Assembly: GCF_024713975.1 (NCBI RefSeq)
Contig: NC_091106.1
Location: forward strand, 9,775,001-9,839,000
Length of the DNA stretch: 64,000 nucleotides
Direction: 5' to 3'
Source: Paralichthys olivaceus
Lineage: Eukaryota; Chordata; Actinopteri; Pleuronectiformes; Paralichthyidae
Under the pieces are notes generated by a model. The model was not told the DNA's origin. It did not search any database and saw only the letters and a list, made by a program, of their open reading frames with translations. The translations under genes were made by a program, and so were the position numbers. Shown piece by piece: positions 50,301 through 60,825 of the stretch (within the stretch, counting starts at the first letter, position 1; each line of letters begins with the position of its first letter).

Positions 50301-53300
50301 TTCAACTTATAGTAGGCTCTTAATACTGCATGAAATGTGGCTGCAGAGACTCTCCCTGTGGTTCACTGGTTTTACCAAACCAAATCCTGTGTGGATCCCA
50401 CAGGGATGACTCTCCTCAGTCCATTTCAGGGCGTGTGTGGGTGTATTATTTGTTCTGTCAACTTTTCCATACTGATGGTAATCCCACTGTCCCAAAGGTG
50501 TGAACAACTAACATCCCCTTGTAGTTCATGCTGATGTTGGGTAATTGTGTAACATTATACAAATACTGTTTGTTGTGTTTTCTGTTTACAGTATGGCCTC
50601 TACAATGACATCAGACACAACTGAACGCTATGAACGCCTCACATCAGTTTCCAGCTCTGTGGACATTGATCAGAAAGACACAGTACATATGCCATTTCTT
50701 ATAAAATAAAATGTGTTCAATCATAAAAACACAATGTTGCATGAAAGAGCTTGTACAACACCTTCAGTTCTCTGCTGTCTTCTCTCTTAGGGTTTCTGCT
50801 CCTGGCTAACTGCTATCTTCCGCATCAAGTGAGTCAACCTAGTCACAGCAAATGGGAAATAAGAAACATTGGAGTAACCCATATTTAAAATGGATTGTCT
50901 GCTTTGAATTGGTGTTCGGTTGCTGATTTTGTTGATGTGCTCTCCCTGTAGGGATGAGGAGATACGGGAAAAGTGTGGGGAGGATGCAGTGTATTATTTG
51001 TCCTTTCAGCGCCACATCATTGGCCTGCTGGTTGTGGTGGGCGTGCTTTCTGTGGGCATCATCTTGCCCGTTAACTTCTCTGGAAATCTACTGGGTGAGT
51101 TTATTGAAAGTTACTACCAGAGGATCCTTGTACTTTTAGAGAATAACTAGATATTTTCTCAATTTGAGTAGGTGATGCTGCGTCATGACCATTTGTTTTA
51201 GCTGGTCAAATTTTACCCACACCAATTAAATTTGGATGCAGATTAGGAATTTCTCCTCACTTTCTTCAACATTGGATTTTTCAACATTTTCTTTGTGGGT
51301 ACTGTACCTTCTTGTAGCTATAATCCAAACTCTTGTTACTTCTTTTTCAACTTACTTGCTAAAAATGTTAGTCTTTTCTTTTAATCTTGTTTCACCAGTT
51401 TGCATTGATATTTAATTATAATTTTTCTTTTGTGAAGTCATTGGAAACTTAATTCTACCAAATGTTGTTCTACTTCTCACATTCTTTTCTGTATTAAATG
51501 CAGTGTAATACAATACTGTGAATAATATATTTAATGTTGTTTTTACAGAAAATAACGCCTATAGTTTTGGGCGAACAACTATAGCAAATTTGAATGCCAA
51601 GTGAGTTGTTCTTATACCTTCACTCAATTTAGCATATACCCTATTTTATGTTTCCCTGCTGTTTTTAAACCTGTCACTAAATCTATTTTCCCCAGTAATG
51701 CACTACTGTGGCTGCACACCACCTTTGCATTCCTCTACCTGTTACTGACAGTGTACAGCATGAGACGGCACACCTCCAAGATGCACTACAAGGAGGACGA
51801 CCTGGTCAGTGGCATACTTCCTGTAAATCCTCTCTTTGGTCACATACGTCTGAATGTTGCTAATTACTTTCCTTTATTTCCATGTAGGTGAAACGCACCT
51901 TATTTGTCAATCGAATCTCCAAATATGCAGAGGAGAGTGAGATAAAGCAGCACTTTGAGTAAGCTCACCTCAGGACCTCTCTCACTGCTGTCCTGCTTCC
52001 ACAGATAATATACCACTATAACAAAATGTTCCATTGCGCTGTCATCATGGGTTAAAGCTGTGCAGTAACTGTAATAGGATGTATGAGAGCCATGCCTTTC
52101 CCTGTTAAGACCAGCTGTTTTTTCCTCATCCTTATGGCCAGGATCAGACAATGACTGGCCTATATGTGTAATTGTCCATAATAGAAGCCAGATGAGCAGG
52201 TTTATGCAAGTCATGTGTCAAGACAGGAGGGGGTGTGTGGCTTAACTCCTACTCAGCCAAATAGTATTAACAAAAATTGTATCTTTGCTCCTGCACTCCT
52301 CCACAATTTTTTAACACACACACCATCGAACACCCCCTCACCCTTCCTAACACTTTGTAGTGAGAGCCTTTTACTATTTGTGACGATGTTCTAACTTGAT
52401 GTCACATGAGAGATGTCATGTATGGTAAATACACAGATCTTGTTGTTAGGAATGTGTAAATAATGCATACTGTACATTTGTGAATCTGTAAATGTCTCCA
52501 CTTTCTCTCCTTCTGTCTTTCATAGAAATGCATATGAAAATTGTGTTGTATTGGAAGCTCGAATCTGTTACGATGTTGCCAGACTGATGAATCTCAACTC
52601 TGATCGGTAAAATATTTTTAACCATTACTGCGAGTGTTTTTTATCTTGTTTTAAGTGTTGTCTTATTTGCTCTGACATATTAAAATATTTTGTGCATACA
52701 GGAAGAAGGCTGAGCGCAACAAGAAGTTTTTCATCGACCTGCAGGACAAGGAGCACATAACAACCATGGTCAACCCAAAGCCCTGTGGACACCTTTGCTG
52801 TTGCATCATCAAAGGCTGTGAGCAGGTCAGGCTAACATGTTGCAGGTTTATCTCAAAATAACACACTCCTTAAACTTGTTTACAACATGTTTCATAGAAA
52901 GATAAGAAAAACCTTTATCTTATCTTAGACTTGTGAATAAGCAGTGTGATGTAACCTGGTATTGATTGTAACACCTCAATAATCAAAGCCATCCTATGCA
53001 CCCCTCCCCCCATAGTCATACATAAACCTGAGTGAAATATATTAATTTTAAGACATGATAAATTGGTTGGTTTTCTCGATTTGACTTCAATTTAGCGCAG
53101 AAGAGAATTTCTTTTGTCACTCCCCCCTGTTTAGTAATCCCTATAGAATACTTGGTCGCGCCCACTTTCTCCCTGCGTCATCCCACAGCAGTGCTTACGC
53201 AAGCGTGGTAGCAGGTGACATTATGAAAGCCAAAACCAACCATTAAAAGTTGCACTGCAGTCGGAAGGCAACTTATTGGTTGACTTATACTATTTATTGT

Positions 53301-56300
53301 TATATTAATAGTCATCACGTTTCCTGTGTATTAACTGATATTCATTGTTTCTGCACTGGCAACTAGAATTAAAGTAAGAAAAAAACATCAGACTCTTGAC
53401 TGTATTCTTGTGTCCTTGACAGGAAGAGGCAGTTGGTTACTACACCAAGCTGGAGGGACAACTAAAAGAAGACTACAGGAAGGAGAGAGAGAAGGTCAAC
53501 AGGAAACCTTTAGGAATGGCCTTTGTCACTTTTCAGAATGAGTCCATAACTGCCATGTAAGTACATTTGCACATGTTGAAATAATGGAATGTGCACCTCT
53601 GGAGATTGTTTTTTAATTGACACATTACATGGCTCTTCATCCTCCTTGATATCTGTGTTCTCAGAATTTTGAAGGACTTTAATGCTTGCAAGTGTCAGGG
53701 CTGTCACTGTCGTCAGGAGCCCAAGAGCTCTCAGTTCAGTGCCAAGCTGCACACACACAACTGGACTGTCGGCTATGCCCCCGACCCACAGAATGTCTAC
53801 TGGTAAGAACACTTTCAAGTCTCATATTCTTTCATTTATCCATATATCATAATTGTAGTGACCATTATCACAGTATTGTTAAAATGTTCAAAATGCTCCT
53901 GATACACACTGATGTTATTTCATTACTAATTACTAGTGTAGTGCCTGTTCTAAACCTGCCTGCTTGGCCTGTGGGGATACCGATTGCAGTTTTCTTTCTG
54001 AAAGCGTAAAGTGAAGTATAATTGAGTCACAGCAGCTGGACTCAGTCCACAGAACCCTGAAGCTGTGCCATTGCTGCTGCACAAATAGCTTCACCTGTTT
54101 ATTCAAAGTTTGGTGAAGCTCGACTCAGTACGCAGAGTCCAGAACTGGAAAATCAGTTGTCCATAGCTGCCGCTGCTTTAGATTGCTGGTTGCCTGTCAA
54201 AAGTTTATTATCTTTAGGCTGAAAATTCTCTTGAGAGCTGTCACTGCAAAACAAACCCACATTGCATACTGCATCCGGAAGACTTTTGCTAACTGTGTTT
54301 TATGCTTTAGTTTAGTTTTTCCAAAGCTCCCTAATCAAACATGAATTGAATGACAATTAAACATTTCATCCTTTTATTCTTTACTTTGCTCTTACTATGA
54401 TTGAACTTCATTCTACTGTGAAAAGACTTTCTCTCGCCAGATGAAAAAGCGTTTTTTTAGCTGCAGTATCAGTTTACAGGCCAGCTGTGTCCATAACGGC
54501 AGGTCACCACCCAGCGTCGGTCTAACCACCAAATAACCTTTATCCCACAGGGAGCATCTGTCATTGGGAGGATTCCCCTGGTGGATCCGCTTCTTCATCA
54601 TCAACTGTGTCCTCTTCCTCCTCCTGTTCTTCCTCACCACCCCAGCCATCATCATCTCCACGATGGACAAGTTCAATGTGACCAAACCAGTGGAGTACCT
54701 AAATGTGAGCTCAGTTCGACCATCGTAGTCATCACCATACTCAAACAGAAGAATAATTACAAGAGAAACTGAATTGGAAAAATGGCTCTTACATTTAAAA
54801 TCAGAGCAATCCGAGTCTGCATGCTGTTACAGATGCACAGAAATTCAGGAGTCTTTTTCTTCACATAACATGCCTGTTTCTTTCTGATCTGTCCTCCAGA
54901 ATCCAATCATCACCCAGTTCTTCCCCACCCTCCTCCTGTGGTCCTTCTCTGCCTTACTTCCTACTATTGTCTACTACTCTGCCTTCTTTGAAGCACATTG
55001 GACCCGGTATGAGTCACACCTTCTGCAGTCAATAGTTATATTGTAATTGTTTCCATTTAAACTTTTTAGTTGTCTTTGTGTGTTTTTTTTTATGTCTAAA
55101 TGTTTCATTTGGCCTTGTAGCTCAGGAGAGAACAGGACAACGATGCATAAATGCTACTCTTTCTTGATCTTCATGGTCCTGTTGCTGCCCTCCCTAGGAC
55201 TCAGCAGGTATAGCATGTTTTTGATTTATTTCCTGCAGTTCAATGACCTTTGAAGTTGCACATTAATTAATTTGTCAGCCTAATAGTTTCAGTTGATTCC
55301 TTTCTTTCCTTGTATCTTTTCAGTTTGGATGTTTTCTTCCGCTGGCTTTTTGACAAAAGTTTCTTGGCAGATGCTGCAGTGAGATTTGAGTAAGTAGAAT
55401 CATTTTAGGGCTGTTTGAATTTAAACAGACAAAGAAGAACAGGATGAAATATTGTTAACAGTTTATTTGTCACTATAACTAGCATAATTAATCTATTTTT
55501 GAAAAATCATTATTATTTCCTTCAGGTAAGTCATGTTTTGTACCCCTGTCCACTTGTTGGTTGGTTGGTTGGTTTGTATGTATGTCTGTTTGATTACATA
55601 AAACAACTGAAAGGATTTTTACGAAACTTGGTTGAAGGATGTGGTATGGGTCAGGGAAGAACCTATACAATTTTAGAGTGGATTTGGTTAAAGGGGCAGA
55701 TCCTGGAATTTTTTTCACTTTTTATTACATTGTCATTGGTATTCCATTGAATGAATCATGAATGTAGATGAGACACATTTAGGAGTCTGATATCTATTAG
55801 TGTATGAGATTTGGTGCTGCTTGATTGAATTTAAGGGGCTTGTTGGGCCTTGGTGGAGTTATGTACTCTACTGAGTGCCTTTTTTGTTCAATATGTAATT
55901 CAGTCATTTAGAAATAAGGTCAACTCTCATATAGTTTATAGAATTACCTTGATTTTAAATTCTGCTATGCACTAATGTGTTTTTAAACCTAAGCATGAGC
56001 CTCTTTTCACTCTTAAATGATACTTCCCTCTTTACTCTGTAGGTGTGTGTTCCTTCCTGACAATGGAGCCTTTTTTGTGAACTATGTCATTGCGTCCGCT
56101 TTCATTGGAAACGCCATGGACCTGCTGAGGATCCCTGGTCTGCTCATGTACATGATCCGGCTCTGCTTGGCCCGCTCTGCAGCTGAGCGACGGAACGTCA
56201 AAAGGGTTCGTTCCTTCCCTGGTGACCAAGCTTAAACCATTTATGGGTCCATGTGAAATAAGCTGCTTTCAGAAATGCACTGGACTCCGCAGTTCCTCCG

Positions 56301-58338
56301 TATTTTCTCTGGAGGAGGTGCATGTGTGAACACAAATGTCTGTCACAAATGTCACAGTTTCTGCCAACTTGATCTGCCTGACCTCCTTGTATAAAATCTG
56401 TAGAAATCCACTGTATACACTGTACACTGGATCACCTCAAGCAAGTGGGGGGGTTGATGATGCTTCTTATAAGCAGTAAGGGTTCAGAAAACAAACATTT
56501 GTACAATTTAGATGATTATACATGAGTGAAAACCTCTGCCAATGGATCCCTTTCAGCTAAATCTTACACACTGAACCTTTAAGGGGCTTGAAATCAGAGA
56601 CCCAGGACTTTAATGTCATAAAATTTATAATAAAATAATAATAAAAAACAGTTGTTTTAAGTGGAAGATGTTTTGATAATGTTGATTAAGTGTTAACTGT
56701 CAATGTAGATATTGATATTAGGATTAGAATTTTCTTAAATATCCTGTCATTGTGTCTCTGCAGCACCAAGCCTATGAGTTCCAGTTTGGGGCAGCTTATG
56801 CCTGGATGATGTGTATCTTCACTGTGGTTATGGCCTACAGCATCACCTGTCCAATCATCGTCCCTTTTGGTGAGTGTTACCATTTATTAACCCTGACGGT
56901 GTGCTCATTAAATTATTACAGAAGAAACATACAGAGGACAGGCGGTGTACAGTGGCTCTGTTCTTTATACTCAGGCTTATCAGCAGGCCTAATTGGATTA
57001 CCTCTGCTGAATGTCTTGTCTCTCCTCCTGGTGCAGGGCTGATGTACATGCTGCTTAAACACTTAGCAGACAGGTACAACATGTACTACGCCTATCTGCC
57101 ATCCAAACTGGACAAGAAGATCCATTCTGGAGCTGTCAACCAAGTGGTGGCTGCTCCTATTCTCTGTCTATTTTGGCTTCTCTTCTTCTCCACTGTCCGC
57201 TCGGGTAAGAGGAGGACCCCATCTACTGGCCACTCATGTCACAACACATGCACAGATTTGTTTACTTTTTATCTGTAGTAAAAAAACATATTAAACAAGT
57301 TTCCCTCTACTATTATTCCCCCACAGGGTTCTCAGCTGCAACGTCCATGTTCACATTCATAGTTTTGATCATCACAATCATCATCTGCCTCTCTCATGTC
57401 TGCTTTGGACATTTTAAATATCTCAGTGCTCACAACTATAAGGTAAAAAATATAATTGCATGTATTTGATATTACTGTTTATTTAATTCTTCATCCCAGT
57501 ATGTGAAACCAGCTTTATATACAGCTGCTGATGTTAAATGTGTTTTTTATCCCAGATTGACACCCAGGATGTTGATGGATTGGAGAATGGGCGTCCAGTG
57601 TGCACCTCTGCCACCAGCAAGGCAGGGGTATGTACTCAGTCAGATATACTAAGGATTGTAGAGGCTATCCATGCAAACAAAAAGAAACTAAAAGAAACCT
57701 ATGTTATATATTTTGTTGACTTGTATGTTTAAATTATCCAAAATGTTCAAGATATCCCCAAATTTATCAAGGTCACAGGACATTTCATTTTGGTTGCCTT
57801 TTAATTGTATCATATCCGCTTTGCCTGTGGCTTGGCCCGACTGATATAACTTCTGGGGCAAACGACAGATGATGAAGGAAAAACACACTGCTTGCCAGTT
57901 AGCCAGTCAGCTGCTGTAAACACATAATTGTGTTTATTGTTTTGAATATGAAATGAAATTCAGCATATGTTGTAGGGAAAATACAATTTGTATTGCTTTG
58001 GTTTCTTATTAATTCAGTTTTTTATCAGTTTTTTATCAGTACAACAGGAAAACGTGCAGGATGTGTTTAAACCAATGTAAAAAAAAAACACTTTGCTGTC
58101 AAGGAGAACTTATTCTGTGATATTCAACATTTTCATTTTTTTATTTTCTCCCCCACAGCAAATGTACATTGCTCAGGTACTTCAGGACCCAAATTCAGAG
58201 GAGGCTGGTTCAGGAAGTGGCGAGGACGACGGCCAGGGATCCTCGCAGGACGAGGAAATAATCAATGTGGAAAATGGCTTGAATGAGGACTTCCAGTCTG
58301 GTGAGGACAGCCTCATCGATAATGAAGTGCGGCAGTGA
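47376..58338 (+). CDS. tmem63b: TMEM63B (OSCA/TMEM63 hyperosmolality/mechanosensitive cation channel)
   Basis: 23 coding exons, 830 residues (human 832): 47376-47546, 47849-47928, 49427-49468, 50592-50682, 50791-50828, 50952-51094, 51549-51600, 51696-51804, 51888-51958, 52526-52606, 52702-52825, 53423-53556, 53665-53802, 54551-54704, 54900-55006, 55121-55207, 55324-55389, 56043-56205, 56764-56869, 57037-57204, 57327-57442, 57556-57627, 58159-58338. Multi-pass membrane channel gated by membrane tension. Seen: [17 protein letters not shown] (first helix), a cytosolic loop with [11 protein letters not shown], the pore-domain run [21 protein letters not shown] to [42 protein letters not shown] and an acidic C-terminal tail ending SLIDNEVRQ. 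It matches TMEM63B rather than 63A/63C through its loop and tail. The exon at 49427 (42 bp) corresponds to exon 4, reported as alternatively spliced in mammals. The donor after 56205 (GTTCGT) is weak. Start choice is discussed under findings. Confidence 0.95.
49751..49813 (+). other. tmem63b: Candidate tmem63b cassette exon
   Basis: 63-bp open segment between AG (ATGAAG) and GTAATT. It has length divisible by three and phase compatible with joining the exon ending 49468 to the exon starting 50592. It would add 21 residues to the variable N-terminal cytosolic loop. No counterpart in other TMEM63 proteins was recognised. Confidence 0.25.
55560..55885 (+). repeat. Dispersed repeat family R, copy 3
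   Basis: In a tmem63b intron. Shares GAAACTTGGTTGAAGGATG, GGGTCAGGGAAGAACC, AAAGGGGCAGATCCTGGAAT, ATTTAGGAGTCTGATATCTA and GGGCCTTGG with the other two copies. It begins after a GGTTGGTTGG run (55555-55575). Confidence 0.65.
56764..56997 (+). promoter_or_regulatory. tmem63b: Predicted A-to-I editing duplex: tmem63b Q/R site and intronic complementary sequence
   Basis: The CAG codon at 56782-56784 encodes the glutamine in [10 protein letters not shown] that aligns with human Q619, a known recoding site as I recall it. The 167-bp downstream intron (56870-57036) holds a segment, 56971-56997, that pairs antiparallel with 56780-56805. About 21 of 26 exon positions pair (G-U allowed), with two small bulges in the intron strand. 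This is the usual layout of an ADAR substrate: exonic site plus nearby intronic complement. Confidence 0.45.
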
Positions 58339-59988
58339 CACTGCCTAAAACAGGAATTGAAAAACCACCTGAGTTAACTTGAGGAGTGCACTGATCTCAT
58401 GAACTAAACTAGGAACTGGACCAACAGTTCTCCAAAGCATCTCAACCTCCATCGAGGGACTTTACACTAACGTAAGCACATTGTCTACTGAGCAGTAAAT
58501 GGATTGCTGCTCAAGGACACGTCCTCCATTGGGTCTCACCAAGCGACAGTTTCTGTGGGAATGTACACTGACAGTGTACGGCTGATTAAGCTGAGGCCCA
58601 CCCTGAAACACTGCACATAGACCCGTGAAAGAAAGAAACTAATGCACAAATGAAGAATGTTTTGCCTTGTCCTGTAAGGGGTGTAATATTCTGTCTGTAT
58701 TTCCTTAACAATATTGCACTTCAAAGAGAGGGACTGTCCTATGTGAGCAAGTTACACCAACAACCGTAGTACGGCATGCCTGGAGGGACTCTCCCATAGT
58801 CCTTGCAAATATCTCTCAATGACTGCACCAGGTTCTTCCCCAAAAGAAGCGGAGAGAGGAGAGCAAGAAACATTTTCACACAGGCATAAAGCTTGGTCTG
58901 TGCAGAAAGTTGAGGTCTCAAAATAAATTCTTCCATTAACTAATCATGTCCAATTCCAAGCTTTCATCAGTGCTACTAACAGTCTCTTTGACACTGTACA
59001 ACTCTACATTTGTTAAGCTATTTTATTTGTGTGAATGGGATTTTAAATGCCATCAAGATTGATACATCACTACACTGGTAATTATGTTTTGCCCTTCCCA
59101 TCCCTGAGCCTCTGTTGGTACTGCTATTGGACTACTGCTGCTACTGATGCTGCCCCTGTAGGGGACAATCCTTGCATTGCTGCTGCAGGAGGACTGAAGG
59201 TCAAGATCCTGCTGATCCTTTTGCTCAGGGATGGAGAGAGAGGCCATGTGTGGGTTTTTTTTGGGGTCAGCTGCAGATGATACCCTTTGGCCTCATTAAG
59301 ACCTGGTATTAGCGTCCACTCACAAGTGGACAGCCCTAACTTCATCTGTTCACATCTGGCATTGAAATGCGTTCCTCATTGTGTCCCCTGTGACCACTTG
59401 AGATCTGATCTCACTTCCTGACTCTATATGCAAAAAATCATGGATGTAATTTGTGGTCATGTACGTCTCTTGTGTTCGCAAAGACCAAATTGCGTTGATT
59501 TTAGCCTGAGTTTAGGGCTGTGTGTGTTTGGGTGTGTTTAGTTCTCTAATTGGTGCTGACCACTTGTGGTGGGATCACTGAGGACAGATGCTGATACCAG
59601 GTCTGAATGGGCTCATTGTGACTAGTTCTCTTATCTGTTGTATTCACTGTTATCTTTATCATGGATGGTTTTATTTTTTATTATTTTCATAAGATCTGTT
59701 TAGATGGTGGGACTCACTGGATATGCATACACGTTTTTTGTTAACATTCAAACAGTCTAATAGAAGTTCTCACCTTGTATCCATAACGCAACAGTAAAAT
59801 GTCGCTGCACCTTCAAACTGCAAAACTAGAATGTTTCTGTGCGCTTTGTCTTTTTTTAGATTTACATTCTTGTTAGAAAGATGACAAATATCAACAATTG
59901 ACTGTCGTTCTTTCCAAAGGGCCGTTAAGTACAACAGATTTATATACTGTATATATTTACTTTCCCACTAGGCTCTTTGAACAATAAA
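58339..59988 (+). other. tmem63b: tmem63b 3' UTR
   Basis: Noncoding sequence from the stop to AATAAA at 59983-59988, about 1.65 kb. It contains a MITE-like insertion at 59294-59610. Confidence 0.6.
59294..59610. mobile_element. MITE inserted in the tmem63b 3' UTR
   Basis: Terminal inverted repeats: the left end CATTAAGACCTGGTATTAGC and the right end, read in reverse, CATTCAGACCTGGTATCAGC agree at 18 of 20 positions. The interior is noncoding. CTCATT is found at both borders (59292-59297 and 59612-59617) and could be the target duplication, though it overlaps the left repeat. Confidence 0.7.
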
Positions 59989-60825
59989 TCTGTATTTAAT
60001 CAAGTTTGTGGACAATCAGAGTTTCTTTTTAACAATGAGAACATGTAACTTCTGTTGCCTTTTTGCTCTAACATATGAAAAGTCGCATTATGGAGCAAAA
60101 CATCCCAAGTCTGATGCAATCAATGTAAGCCATACTGAGTCTGTTACCTCGTCATGCACTGTTATTGCTTGTTTTTCCCACTTACAGACATGTCTAGTAT
60201 AAAAATTCCCCACCATCCCCAATATACGTAATTTCCAATTTTTTGTCTGGGGTTTGTCTGTAGTGTACTTTGATTTACAAGTTTTGGTTCATGTCCCATC
60301 CTCTAACACGGAGGAGAAGTTGTTTATGACCTACATGCAGCCAGCCACCAGTCGGTGATCAAGACACTTTGGCTTCACTTTTCGAGTTCCCTCACATCGT
60401 CCATTTTTATTACAGTCTATGGTTTAAATGGAAGCACAATAATGTTGCTCCATCTTGATTTAATGGTAGGAGCGCTCCTGTACTTTGGGGGGGGGGCACA
60501 CTTTGTGTCTGGAATAAAACAACACCTACCCTGGGTCTACCATTTAAAATAAACTCATGGATCACTGCCACAGTAGAAGAATGGGGGTAGATGATTGGTG
60601 CAGATGTTGGCGGGGGCGGGAGGTTGCAGTTCTCGATGTCCGACACTGGGTGCTGCTGCTCGGCAGAGAGGGAGGGAGGTGCCGCGGTGAGACGTGGAAC
60701 AGTCAGACCGTCTCTGAGGTCGGTGACATCCAGTCACTGACCCACCAGGACACACTCAGCACCACAATGTAACACAGCGGCACACCGAGCCGCCACGTGT
60801 TTGTCTATAACGCGTCGACGTCGTC
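59989..60825. other. Intergenic region between tmem63b and the ZIP9-type gene
   Basis: About 0.8 kb. It holds a reversed partial copy of the 17.0-17.5 kb MITE (60265-60425) and the GC-richer promoter and 5' UTR of the zinc transporter (about 60600-60825). No coding exon seen. Confidence 0.5.
60265..60425 (-). repeat. Partial reversed copy of the 17.0-17.5 kb MITE
   Basis: On the minus strand it opens with CCATAGACTGTAATAAAAATGG and continues with AAGTGAAGCCAAAG, CTGGTGGCTGGC and GTTAGAGGATGGGACATG, in the same order as in 17024-17190. Confidence 0.55.
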
